Shown here piece by piece: positions 17,289 through 25,305 of a DNA stretch of 64,000 nt (the first letter of the stretch is position 1; the number at the start of each line of letters is the position of its first letter). The notes beneath the pieces were generated by a model. It was not told the DNA's origin, did not search any database, and worked only from the letters and a program-made list of their open reading frames with translations. Made by a program: the position numbers and the translations under genes. The stretch covers positions 1-64,000 of the forward strand of contig NZ_AQPH01000012.1 in assembly GCF_000442515.1 (NCBI RefSeq). The letters run 5' to 3'. This DNA comes from Magnetospirillum fulvum MGU-K5 (lineage in GTDB: Bacteria > Pseudomonadota > Alphaproteobacteria > Rhodospirillales > Magnetospirillaceae).

Positions 17289-18253
17289 CGGCCCCGCACC
17301 CGCGGATCAAGCTGTCCGTAGGCCAGATCGGCCAGAATCGATCCGGCCAGGGTCATCGCCGTCGCCAGCAGCAAACCGGACAGGGCCAGATTGAAATCGT
17401 TGCCCATCACCGAGGCATAGATCAGCCGCCCCATTCCCGGCCAGGCGAACACGGTTTCGGTGACCAGCGCGCCCGAGAACAATCCACCGATTTCGAGGGC
17501 GATGATGGTGACGACCGGCAACAGGGCATTGCGCAATTGATGGTGCAACAGAACCCGGAGCGGCGAGCATCCCTTGGCCCGTGCGGTGCGGATGTAATCG
17601 CGTCCGGCTTCGGCGATCATCGCCGCCCGCATGTGGCGGGCGAATTGGCCGAGCCCGGCCAGGGCCAAGGTGGCGACGGGGAGGACAAGGTGGGCGAGGC
17701 GGTCGCTCAGACTCCCCGGTCCGCCCACCGTGCTCATCCCCCCGGGGGGAAGCCAGCCGAGGCCAACGGCAAACAGGACGATCAGCATCAGCCCCAGCCA
17801 GAACACCGGGACCGACGCCGAGGCGAACGCAAGCAGATTGACCAGCATGTCGGCGATCGAGCCGGGTCGCCTTGCCGCCCACAGGCCCAACGGCAGAGCG
17901 AGCGCAAGCGAGACGCCAAGGGCCGAGACCATCAGCAGTGCGGTGTTGGCCAGCGCCGGGGCCATCGCGTCGGCGACCGGAACGGCGTAGAGGCGGGAAA
18001 AACCGAACTCGCCTTGGACCGCCTGGGCCAGCCAGCGCACCCAACGCTCGGTCCAGGGACGGTCGAGGCCGTACAGCGCCTTGAGCCGGATCGCGTCTTC
18101 GGCGGACAGTCTGGGGTCACCCGCGATCATCAGGTCGATCGGGTCGCCCGGCATCAGCCCCATCAGGCCATAGACGACGAACGACATCGCCAGCAGGACA
18201 AGAACGGATTGGCCCAGGCGCGAGACGACCGGGCGGATCAGTCCCAGCGCCAT
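17285..18253 (-). CDS. Peptide/nickel-type ABC permease (DppB-like)
   Basis: A 322-residue inner-membrane permease of the DppB/OppB family with about six transmembrane helices. It has the N-terminal GDPIDLM segment, a central GLGWLPPGGMST periplasmic loop, and the cytoplasmic coupling loop RTARAKGCSPLRVLLHHQLRN that contacts the ATPases. The ATG at 18253 overlaps the end of the substrate-binding protein gene by 16 nt, and its stop overlaps the next permease start, so the three genes form one transcript. No ATPase genes follow inside the window. Confidence 0.93.
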   Translation of the reverse strand: MALGLIRPVVSRLGQSVLVLLAMSFVVYGLMGLMPGDPIDLMIAGDPRLSAEDAIRLKALYGLDRPWTERWVRWLAQAVQGEFGFSRLYAVPVADAMAPALANTALLMVSALGVSLALALPLGLWAARRPGSIADMLVNLLAFASASVPVFWLGLMLIVLFAVGLGWLPPGGMSTVGGPGSLSDRLAHLVLPVATLALAGLGQFARHMRAAMIAEAGRDYIRTARAKGCSPLRVLLHHQLRNALLPVVTIIALEIGGLFSGALVTETVFAWPGMGRLIYASVMGNDFNLALSGLLLATAMTLAGSILADLAYGQLDPRVRGR

Positions 18254-19893
18254 TGCTCGACCCAATAGGGGCTGGGGTCCTGATGTCCGGTCGGGGCCAG
18301 ACCGCTCATCCCTTTGGGCAGGATGTAGGAATCGGCGCGGAAATAGAGCGGCAGGGCGGGCAGATCTTCGGCATAGATCTGTTGCAGCTCATGCCACAGC
18401 GCCTTGCGGCGGGGACGGCTGGTTTCCGTCTCGATCGCGTCCAGCAATTCGTCCATTTTCGGGTTGGCATAGCCCGGATAATTCTGCCCTGACCAATTAT
18501 TGTCGGCGCTGGGGATCAGGGTCGAATGCAGGGTCGTGCGCGGCACGTTCTCGGGCGAGGAATACCAGGCGAACATCGCGAGATGGGGGAATTTGCGCTG
18601 GGTCACGGTGTCGCCGAACATCACTCGCGGCGGTTCGGCGCGCAGCCGCAGATCGATCCCGGCCTTGCGCCATTGCGCCTGGATCACCTGGGCCACCAAT
18701 TCGCGAGAGCGGTTTCCGGCGGTGGTCAGCAGTTCCAGCGCCAGCTTCTCGCCCTTGTCATTGATCCGGATGCCGCCGGGGCCGAGACGCCATCCGGCCT
18801 CGTCGAGCAAGGCGGCGGCGGTGGCCGGATCGTATTTGGCCGCCGGGATATCCTCGGCGAAGACCCAATCGAGCGGGGGAACCATCGAGGCGGCGACCGG
18901 CTGGCGGCCATCGAACAATTGCCGGGTCAGTCCATCGCGGTCGAGCGCGGCCAGCAGAGCGCGGCGCACCCGCCGATCGGCGAGGATCGGCGAGGACAGG
19001 TTGACGTCGATATGTTCGTAAACCAGACCGGGGCGGGTGATGAAGGAAAAGCGGTTGCCCAGGCGCTTTTCCAGAGCCAGGGATTGTTCGAGCGGCAGAC
19101 CGAGTTCGCCCGCGATCATGTCGATTCCGCCCGACAGCAGGTTGGCTTCCATCGCCGCGCTGTTCTCGATCGTGCGAATCTGGATGCGGTCGAACGTCGG
19201 TTGCGGTCCGGTCCAAAATTCGTTGCGGGCCAGCAGAATGTGCGAGCCCTGTGACAGTCCGGCGATCCGGTAGGGACCGTTGTAAAGACCGGGATTGGCG
19301 CTGTCCTGGTCGTAGGCGGTGCGGGTGCGATAGGCATCCGGCGCGGCTTCGAAGCGCCGCCGCTCGATATGGGCGGGGAGCAGGCGCAGATCGTTGATCG
19401 CGTTGTAATTAAAGGTTACCCGGTCGAAATGCAGGGTGAAGCGGCGCGCATCCACCACCTCGACCCGGGTGATGCGGCGGAAAATCTCGCTGTTCGACAC
19501 GCCCGAGCGGGGGTGGCGGCCCACTGTCCAGGTAAAGGCGACATCGGCGCTGCTGACCGGGGTGCCGTCGCCCCATTTCGCGTTCGATTTCAGGGTATAG
19601 GTGACGGCGATCCCCTTTTTGCCGCCGGGCAGGGGTTCGATTTTGGCCTGCCCGTTTTCCAGCGTCGGCACCGTTTCGCACAGCAGGCAGACCAGCGACC
19701 ACGAGGCATCATAGGCGGTAATCGGCCGGGTGACGAAGGCCAGGACATAGGTCTTGGCCAACATCGATTCGATCAGGGGATTGAGCGTGACCGGATATTG
19801 CGAGATGCCGATCGTCAACGACTCGCGCGCCGGGGCCGTCGCCGGAGCGGCCAAAGACAGCACTAGAATCAGGGCGGCGAAAAGACGGCGCAT
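18238..19893 (-). CDS. Periplasmic substrate-binding protein, peptide/nickel ABC family
   Basis: A 551-residue family-5 extracellular solute-binding protein (OppA/DppA type). The signal peptide MRRLFAALILVLSLAAPATA ends near ARA, followed by LTIGISQYPVTLNPL, a KWGDGTPVSSADVAFTW segment and RRALLAALDRDGLT, all typical. The open frame extends 70 codons further upstream but that part is Arg/Pro/Ser-rich, opposite phaR, and is not real. It heads the minus-strand set with two permeases. The ligand cannot be told: peptides, nickel-chelates or microcin-like compounds are all possible for this family. Confidence 0.92.
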   Translation of the reverse strand: MRRLFAALILVLSLAAPATAPARESLTIGISQYPVTLNPLIESMLAKTYVLAFVTRPITAYDASWSLVCLLCETVPTLENGQAKIEPLPGGKKGIAVTYTLKSNAKWGDGTPVSSADVAFTWTVGRHPRSGVSNSEIFRRITRVEVVDARRFTLHFDRVTFNYNAINDLRLLPAHIERRRFEAAPDAYRTRTAYDQDSANPGLYNGPYRIAGLSQGSHILLARNEFWTGPQPTFDRIQIRTIENSAAMEANLLSGGIDMIAGELGLPLEQSLALEKRLGNRFSFITRPGLVYEHIDVNLSSPILADRRVRRALLAALDRDGLTRQLFDGRQPVAASMVPPLDWVFAEDIPAAKYDPATAAALLDEAGWRLGPGGIRINDKGEKLALELLTTAGNRSRELVAQVIQAQWRKAGIDLRLRAEPPRVMFGDTVTQRKFPHLAMFAWYSSPENVPRTTLHSTLIPSADNNWSGQNYPGYANPKMDELLDAIETETSRPRRKALWHELQQIYAEDLPALPLYFRADSYILPKGMSGLAPTGHQDPSPYWVEQWRWD

Positions 19894-19936
19894 CGACGGC
19901 CTTTGGGTCGGGGGGGCCTGCGATTGAGAGCCCGGT

Positions 19937-20491
19937 CTAACGGCGGGGCGGATCGGTCTTGGTCTTGTCACTCTCGGGCTCGGCCGCAGTCTGGCTTGCG
20001 GTCGGGACCGGATAGAAGGACGAGAACATCTTGACCGCCTGTTCGACGAACGCCTTGTTCTGCTTGGTGATTTCCTCGAACGGATTAAAGGGGAACAGCC
20101 CACCGCTCAAGGTGGTACGCATATAATCGCGCATCTGTTCCTCGTTTTTGGAAAATGCCTGCATGCTGTATTCGAGATAGCGCGGCACCAACCCGCCCAG
20201 GGAATCGCCATAAAAACCGATCAATTGGCGCAGGAAGCTGATCGGCAGCAGATTTTGGCCGTTCTTGCCCTCTTCCTCGACAATGATCTGGGTCAGGACG
20301 GACCGGGTGATGTCCTCGCCCGACTTGGCGTCATAGACAACGAAGTCCTGATTATCCTTCACCATCTGACAAAGGTGATCGAGGGTCACGTAGCTGCTGG
20401 TCGCGGTGTTATAAAGCCGACGATTCGCATACTTCTTGATCGTGATGGGCGCCTTGGCGGCGGTCTGGGTCTCCGACATCTGGCTCTTCAT
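19937..20491 (-). CDS. phaR: PHB synthesis repressor PhaR
   Basis: A 184-residue PhaR. The N-terminal DNA-binding domain contains IKKYANRRLYNTATSSYVTL, the near-invariant PhaR signature, followed by the PHB accumulation regulatory domain with GGLVPRYLEYSMQAF and LFPFNPFEEITKQN. PhaR binds TGC-rich operators at phasin and pha promoters and also binds PHB itself, linking granule content to expression. It is divergent from the PHA synthase locus at 20.6 kb and is the likely reader of the two TGC-rich sites upstream of phaP at 7.4-7.5 kb. Confidence 0.95.
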   Translation of the reverse strand: MKSQMSETQTAAKAPITIKKYANRRLYNTATSSYVTLDHLCQMVKDNQDFVVYDAKSGEDITRSVLTQIIVEEEGKNGQNLLPISFLRQLIGFYGDSLGGLVPRYLEYSMQAFSKNEEQMRDYMRTTLSGGLFPFNPFEEITKQNKAFVEQAVKMFSSFYPVPTASQTAAEPESDKTKTDPPRR

Positions 20492-20629
20492 CTCGACTGC
20501 GACGGCAGGGCCTCATTGCCCTGACATTGATTCATCTTAACAGATCAATCCTGTCCGCGTCGATTCGCATCCCGCTCTGATCGTATCAGGGGCGTGGTCA
20601 AAGCAGAGGGGCGTTGCTATACTCAGGCC

Positions 20630-21055
20630 ATGACGGATCAGCCACCGGAAGTCGCCGACTTGGCGCGCCGCTACCTCGATTTGTGGCAGCAGCAAGTCGC
20701 CGCTTTGTCCACCGATCCGGCGATGGCCGAGGCGGTGGCCAAAGGGGTGACGATGATGACCGGATGTGCCGCGGCGATGGCCGAGGCCGCCGGATTAGCG
20801 GTTTCCGCCACCAGCCCGAACAATAAGGCGCGAGCGGATGAACCGACAGAGTCGCCCCCGCCTCCTTCTTCCCCCACCACCCGCGCCCCGGATCGGGCCG
20901 CGCCCGCTGCCGCTGCATCTGCTGACCCATCTGGCGACTCTGTGGGGCTCGCTCTCCGTCTTGCCGCTCTGGAAGAAAGGGTCGCTGTCCTGGAAGCCGC
21001 ACTTGGCCGAGCCGGCGAGCCGGCTGAAGGCAAGCCTCGACGCCGCCGGTCCTGA
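20630..21055 (+). CDS. Unknown 141-aa protein with C-terminal coiled coil, overlapping phaC
   Basis: Starts with MTDQPPEVADLARRYLDLWQ, a helical segment typical of proteins encoded next to PHA synthases, then an Ala/Met-rich stretch, a Pro/Ala/Ser linker, a short coiled coil (RLAALEERVAVLEAALG) and a basic tail RRRR. The last 218 nt overlap the start of the phaC-like gene in another frame. Both the coiled coil here and the phaC N-terminus there look like real protein, so the overlap seems genuine. Role unknown; a PHA synthase partner similar in position to PhaE-like subunits is possible but not shown. Confidence 0.6.
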   Translation: MTDQPPEVADLARRYLDLWQQQVAALSTDPAMAEAVAKGVTMMTGCAAAMAEAAGLAVSATSPNNKARADEPTESPPPPSSPTTRAPDRAAPAAAASADPSGDSVGLALRLAALEERVAVLEAALGRAGEPAEGKPRRRRS

Positions 21056-22109
21056 CGCGTTCGCCCGGTTCGAACACGCCCTGACCGCCGAGGCGGGGCG
21101 TCGTCACGCAGCTTTCCTCAACGGGATCGAGTCCTATCGGCACCATCCCTATCGCCGTGCCCTGCCGCCACCGCCCGAGGCATGGCGACGGGGCAGTACC
21201 CGGTTGCTCGATTATCGCACCGATGCCGGGGCGGACCCGGCGGTTCCGGTGCTGGTGATCCCATCGCTGGTCAATCGCGCCTATATCCTCGATCTGACCG
21301 AGCGGCGCAGTCTGATGCGCTATTTCGCCGCACGGGGACTGGCCCCGTTCCTGGTTGATTGGGACGTTCCCGGCCCCGACGAACGCGATTTCACCCTGAC
21401 CGATTATGTGCTCGACCGGCTGGAGCCAATGCTGGAGCGGGTCGCCGCGCTGTGCGGTCGTCCCCCGGTTCTGGTCGGCTATTGCATGGGGGGCTTGCTG
21501 GCTTTGCCGTTGGCGCAACGTCGTCCCGACAGCGTTGCCGGGCTGGCCCTGCTGGCGACGCCGTTCGATTTTGCCGCCGGTCGGGCTGCCGTGGCGCCGC
21601 TGCTGTTGGCGCTGGAGCCGGTGCTGGGGGCGGCAATCGACAGATTTGGCTGTCTGCCGGTCGATATGCTCCAGGCGCTGTTCGCCGCTCTCGATCCGGG
21701 ACTGGCGGCGCGGAAATTCACCGCCTTTGCCCATCTGAAGCCCAGCAGTGCCCGCGCCCGCGATTTCGTCGCGCTTGAGGATTGGGCCAATGACGGGGTG
21801 CCGCTGGCAGCGGCGGTGGCGCGCGAATGCCTGTTTGACTGGTACGGCACCAATGCTCCGGCGCGGGGGGCATGGCAGATCGACAGCCGCCCGGTGCTGC
21901 CCGAAGAGGTGAGGGGGCCGACGCTGGCCGTCATTCCCGGACACGACCGGATCGTTCCGGCCGAATCCGCCCTGGTACTGGCCGAGCGGATCGCCGGGGC
22001 GCGGGTCAAGGTAGTCGCAGGCGGCCATGTCGGCCTGTTGACCGGGCCACGGGCGCGAACCGATGTGCTAGCTCCACTGGTGCGCTGGATCCGCCGTCGA
22101 TACCCGTAA
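20838..22109 (+). CDS. phaC: PHA synthase-like alpha/beta hydrolase (PhaC, short type)
   Basis: A 423-residue PhaC-family protein, which polymerises 3-hydroxybutyryl-CoA. The lipase-like box is VGYCMGG, with the catalytic Cys in place of Ser; the acid is in IPGHDRIVP and the His in GGHVGLLTG near the C-terminus. It is shorter than class I synthases (about 580) and closer to class III catalytic subunits (about 350). The ATG at 20838 has AAGG 9 nt upstream and the N-terminal GPRPLPLHL segment looks family-like. It is followed by phaA and phaB and is divergent from phaR. Confidence 0.88.
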   Translation: MNRQSRPRLLLPPPPAPRIGPRPLPLHLLTHLATLWGSLSVLPLWKKGSLSWKPHLAEPASRLKASLDAAGPDAFARFEHALTAEAGRRHAAFLNGIESYRHHPYRRALPPPPEAWRRGSTRLLDYRTDAGADPAVPVLVIPSLVNRAYILDLTERRSLMRYFAARGLAPFLVDWDVPGPDERDFTLTDYVLDRLEPMLERVAALCGRPPVLVGYCMGGLLALPLAQRRPDSVAGLALLATPFDFAAGRAAVAPLLLALEPVLGAAIDRFGCLPVDMLQALFAALDPGLAARKFTAFAHLKPSSARARDFVALEDWANDGVPLAAAVARECLFDWYGTNAPARGAWQIDSRPVLPEEVRGPTLAVIPGHDRIVPAESALVLAERIAGARVKVVAGGHVGLLTGPRARTDVLAPLVRWIRRRYP

Positions 22110-22119
22110 CGATACGGTG

Positions 22120-22149
22120 TTGCATGACATGTGAGCAAGGCAGTATTAC
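22120..22149 (+). promoter_or_regulatory. Possible promoter for phaAB
   Basis: TTGCAT at 22120-22125 and TATTAC at 22144-22149 are spaced 18 nt apart in the 109-nt gap between phaC and phaA. They resemble a housekeeping sigma factor promoter. There is no evidence beyond the hexamers and the position. Confidence 0.3.
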
Positions 22150-22218
22150 GATAATAGCAGTTCTGTCTATCAGTGGTGGCACGGACGAACCGTGCTCGAT
22201 AAGGGAGACTCAAGGCTC

Positions 22219-23391
22219 ATGACTGATATTGTTATCGTCGCTGCCGTTCGTACCGCGATCGGGGCCTTTTCCGGGTCGTTGTCTTCCCATTCCGCAGCTC
22301 AATTGGGCGCGATCACCATTCGCGCCGCCTTGGACCAGGCCGGTGTTGCGGCGGCCGATGTGTCCGAAGCGATCCTGGGTCAGATTCTGACGGCGGGGCA
22401 GGGCATGAACGGTGCCCGTCAGGCGGCTCTTGCCGCTGGTTTGCCGGTCGAAAGCACCGCGATCACCATCAATCAGGTCTGTGGCTCGGGCTTGCGCGCC
22501 GTCGCTCTGGCCGCCCAGGCGATCAAGGCGGGCGATTCCTCGATCGTCGTTGCCGGTGGCCAGGAAAGCATGTCCAACGCCCAGCATTCCGCGTTTCTGC
22601 GCGGCGGAACCAAGATGGGCAATGTCAGTTTCGTCGATACGATGATCCATGACGGGCTGACCGACATCTTCAACAACTACCATATGGGGGTCACCGCCGA
22701 GAACGTCGCCCGCGAGTTCGGCATCACCCGCGAGGACCAGGACGCGTTCGCGCTGGCCAGCCAGACCAAGGCCGAGGCGGCGATCAAGGCGGGGCGGTTC
22801 AAGGACGAAATCGTTCCGGTACCGATTGTGGTCAAAAAAGAAGAAAAACAGTTCGATACCGACGAGTTCCCCCGGTTCGGCGCGTCGCTGGAAGTGTTGT
22901 CGCGGCTGCGTCCCGCGTTCGCCAAGGACGGCACCGTTACCGCCGGTAATGCGTCGGGGATCAATGACGGTTCCGCCACCCTGGTGGTGATGAGTGCCGC
23001 AGAGGCGTCGCGTCGCGGCCTGACCCCGCTGGCCCGCATCGCCAGTTGGGCCACCGCCGGGGTTGATCCCAAGGTGATGGGGACCGGCCCGATTCCCGCC
23101 TCGCTGAAGGCGCTGGAAAAGGCCGGGTGGCGTCATGACGATCTCGATCTGATCGAGGCCAACGAGGCCTTTGCCGCCCAGGCGATTGCGGTCAACCGCG
23201 CGATCGGATGGGATACCGACAAGGTCAACGTCAATGGCGGCGCGATTGCGCTTGGACACCCGATCGGTGCCTCGGGTGCCCGCGTGCTGGTTTCGCTGCT
23301 GCACGAACTTCGCCGTCGCAACGCCCACAAGGGTCTCGCCACCCTGTGCATCGGAGGCGGGATGGGTATCGCGCTCTGCGTCGAGCGCTGA
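22219..23391 (+). CDS. phaA: Acetyl-CoA C-acetyltransferase (PhaA)
   Basis: A 390-residue thiolase that condenses two acetyl-CoA to acetoacetyl-CoA, the first PHB step. The nucleophilic Cys is in [11 protein letters not shown] (about residue 88), the basic His in [16 protein letters not shown], and the second Cys in the C-terminal [13 protein letters not shown]. Length is typical (390-394). The start at 22219 (MTDIVIVAA) is used; nine extra codons upstream do not match the family. A strong intrinsic terminator follows at 23401-23434, before phaB. Confidence 0.96.
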   Translation: MTDIVIVAAVRTAIGAFSGSLSSHSAAQLGAITIRAALDQAGVAAADVSEAILGQILTAGQGMNGARQAALAAGLPVESTAITINQVCGSGLRAVALAAQAIKAGDSSIVVAGGQESMSNAQHSAFLRGGTKMGNVSFVDTMIHDGLTDIFNNYHMGVTAENVAREFGITREDQDAFALASQTKAEAAIKAGRFKDEIVPVPIVVKKEEKQFDTDEFPRFGASLEVLSRLRPAFAKDGTVTAGNASGINDGSATLVVMSAAEASRRGLTPLARIASWATAGVDPKVMGTGPIPASLKALEKAGWRHDDLDLIEANEAFAAQAIAVNRAIGWDTDKVNVNGGAIALGHPIGASGARVLVSLLHELRRRNAHKGLATLCIGGGMGIALCVER

Positions 23392-23400
23392 TCGTCGGGG

Positions 23401-23434
23401 GGTGCCGGGTCCCGTCCCCCGGCACCGCTTTTTT
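23401..23434 (+). terminator. Intrinsic terminator after phaA
   Basis: GGTGCCGGG pairs perfectly with CCCGGCACC (9 bp, about 8-nt loop), followed two bases later by six T. This is a classical Rho-independent terminator and would reduce readthrough into phaB, suggesting that phaA is expressed more than phaB or that phaB has its own promoter. Confidence 0.85.
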
Positions 23435-23496
23435 GTTTCGGGCGGTTATGGCCATCAAGAGCCAGCCTAAATCGATCATTACAAGGAGGAAACACC

Positions 23497-24219
23497 ATGG
23501 GTCGCTTGGCACTGGTCACTGGCGGCACCCGAGGCATCGGGCGCGCCATCTCCACCTCCCTGAAGGCAGCCGGATATCATGTCGTCGCCAATTACGGCGG
23601 GAATGACGAGGCAGCCAGCGCGTTTACCGCCGAGACCGGCATTCCCGCCATCAAGTGGGATATCGGCGATTTCGCCGCGACCGATGCGGCGATCAAGACC
23701 ATCACCGCCGAACACGGTCCGATCGACATCGTCATCAATAATGCCGGGATCACTCGCGACGCGACCCTGCATAAGATGAGCCCCGAGATGTGGAACGACG
23801 TGATCCGCACCAACCTCACCTCTTGCTTCAACACCTCGCGTCTGGTGATTGACGGCATGCGCGAACGCGGCTTTGGCCGGATCGTCAATATCGGCTCGAT
23901 CAACGGTCAGGCGGGACAATACGGCCAGTCCAATTATGCCGCCGCCAAATCGGGCATTCACGGTTTCACCAAGGCTCTGGCCCAGGAAGGAGCCGCCCGC
24001 GGTGTTACCGTCAACGCGATCGCGCCCGGTTACGTCGATACCGACATGGTCAGGTCCGTTCCCGCCCCGGTGCTGGAAAAGATCGTCGCGAAGATTCCGG
24101 CGGGGCGTCTGGGTCGCGCTCATGACATCGCTCGCGCCGTGCTGTTCCTGATCGCCGACGATGCCGATTTCATCACCGGATCGACCATTTCCGTCAATGG
24201 CGGTCAGCATATGTACTAG
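23497..24219 (+). CDS. phaB: Acetoacetyl-CoA reductase (PhaB)
   Basis: A 240-residue short-chain dehydrogenase that reduces acetoacetyl-CoA to (R)-3-hydroxybutyryl-CoA with NADPH. The nucleotide-binding motif is [11 protein letters not shown], followed by NNAGITRD, the catalytic Ser in [16 protein letters not shown] with the Tyr and Lys, and [15 protein letters not shown] and the C-terminal SVNGGQHMY are characteristic of PhaB. The ribosome site AAGGAGG lies 7 nt upstream of the ATG. It follows phaA after a terminator and is followed by a 15-bp inverted repeat. Confidence 0.96.
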   Translation: MGRLALVTGGTRGIGRAISTSLKAAGYHVVANYGGNDEAASAFTAETGIPAIKWDIGDFAATDAAIKTITAEHGPIDIVINNAGITRDATLHKMSPEMWNDVIRTNLTSCFNTSRLVIDGMRERGFGRIVNIGSINGQAGQYGQSNYAAAKSGIHGFTKALAQEGAARGVTVNAIAPGYVDTDMVRSVPAPVLEKIVAKIPAGRLGRAHDIARAVLFLIADDADFITGSTISVNGGQHMY

Positions 24220-24231
24220 AGTCGTCGACCC

Positions 24232-24265
24232 CCTCCCTTCGCTGCCGGTCGGCAGCGAAGGGAGG
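24232..24265 (+). terminator. 15-bp perfect inverted repeat after phaB
   Basis: CCTCCCTTCGCTGCC and its exact complement flank a 4-nt loop (GGTC), directly after the phaB stop. No U-tract follows. It likely forms a very stable mRNA 3' hairpin that stabilises or ends the phaB transcript; it could also belong to a dispersed palindromic repeat family. Confidence 0.55.
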
Positions 24266-24396
24266 GATGGCTCCCCACCCGGCCGAGGATCGGCACCGTT
24301 TCGTCTGCGTGAAAAGGTTGACTCCTGGGCCACGACATGCGAACGGAACCGCACGGTTTGGTGTTCCTGCGTCAGATGTCGCGGCTGGGGGGTCTC

Positions 24397-25278
24397 ATGA
24401 GTCGAGGGTTTCGTTTCTGTTGCGCATGTGTCGCCGTGTCGCTGGCCGCGCTCTCTGGTTGCACCACTCTTCCCGACGATCCCGACGAACGTGCCGAAAT
24501 TCAGGCCCTGAACGATCCGTTGGAACCAACCAATCGGGCGATCTACGACGTCAATATGGCGCTCGACGATGCGATTATGGTTCCGGTCGCCGAATCCTAT
24601 CGCTCCAATCTGCCCGACTGGTTCCGCGATGCCGTCCATAACATCCTGACCAACCTTCAGGAGCCGTACGTCGCCGGCAACGATTTGTTGCAGGGGAATC
24701 CCCGTGCGGCAGCGGATTCGCTCGGTCGCTTCGTTATCAATTCCACCTTCGGCCTGCTGGGGGCTCGCGACGCCGTCGCCGACAGCGGTGGGGCCAAGTC
24801 GCACAAGACCGACATCGGTGTTACCCTGGCGGTGTGGGGAATGGATGAAGGCCCCTATCTGATGCTGCCGTTCTTTGGCCCCTCGAACCTGCGCGACGGC
24901 ACCGGCAAGGTTGCCGAGTTCTGGGCCAGCCCGACCGGTGCGGTGATGTCGGCCAATGGCCTGGACGTCATCAACAATATCGGCACCGGCGCGGATGTGC
25001 TCGATACCCGCACCAGCCTGCTTGATCCGCTGAAGGATCTGCGCCGCAGTTCGCTCGACGAATATGCCGCGATTCGCAGCCTGTATCGCCAGAATCGCGA
25101 AGCGGCGATCCTGGCCTCCCGCCAGGGTCAGCCTGCCAGCCATGTCCCGGCAGCCGCCGCCCCGGCCCCGGCTGCCCCCGCTGCCGCGTCGGCGCCGCAG
25201 CCGCACGGAACCGGATCGGGTGAGCAGAAGACGGTGCCCGAACATGGCCGCGTCGAGTTCGTCGATCCCGCGAAGTAA
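24397..25278 (+). CDS. mlaA: MlaA (VacJ) family outer-membrane lipoprotein
   Basis: A 293-residue lipoprotein. The signal peptide ends in the lipobox LSGC, with Cys about residue 21. The mature part starts with NDPLEPTNRAIYDVNMALD and carries GRFVINSTFGLLGARDAV, PYLMLPFFGPSNLRDG and the amphipathic segments of MlaA, which removes phospholipids from the outer leaflet of the outer membrane and passes them to the Mla pathway. The last 50 residues are Ala/Pro-rich and not conserved. The other mla genes are not in the window. ATG at 24397 chosen; upstream codons precede the signal peptide. Confidence 0.93.
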   Translation: MSRGFRFCCACVAVSLAALSGCTTLPDDPDERAEIQALNDPLEPTNRAIYDVNMALDDAIMVPVAESYRSNLPDWFRDAVHNILTNLQEPYVAGNDLLQGNPRAAADSLGRFVINSTFGLLGARDAVADSGGAKSHKTDIGVTLAVWGMDEGPYLMLPFFGPSNLRDGTGKVAEFWASPTGAVMSANGLDVINNIGTGADVLDTRTSLLDPLKDLRRSSLDEYAAIRSLYRQNREAAILASRQGQPASHVPAAAAPAPAAPAAASAPQPHGTGSGEQKTVPEHGRVEFVDPAK

Positions 25279-25285
25279 TGCCGGG

Positions 25286-25305
25286 GCCGGGCGGTTACGC
25301 CCGGC
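25286..25305. terminator. Hairpin at the convergent mlaA/hrpB ends
   Basis: GCCGGGC, a 6-nt loop and GCCCGGC form a perfect 7-bp stem that includes the hrpB stop codon and lies 8 nt after the mlaA stop. It probably ends both transcripts. No T-run is seen. Confidence 0.45.

Noticed and set aside
18238-20103. 70-residue N-terminal extension of the solute-binding protein
   Set aside because: The extension is Arg/Ser/Pro-rich, antisense-like to phaR, and a clean signal peptide starts at 19893.
20598-22028. Minus-strand frame across phaC
   Set aside because: Opposite to PhaC with its catalytic box; Arg/Gly-rich shadow with no start context.
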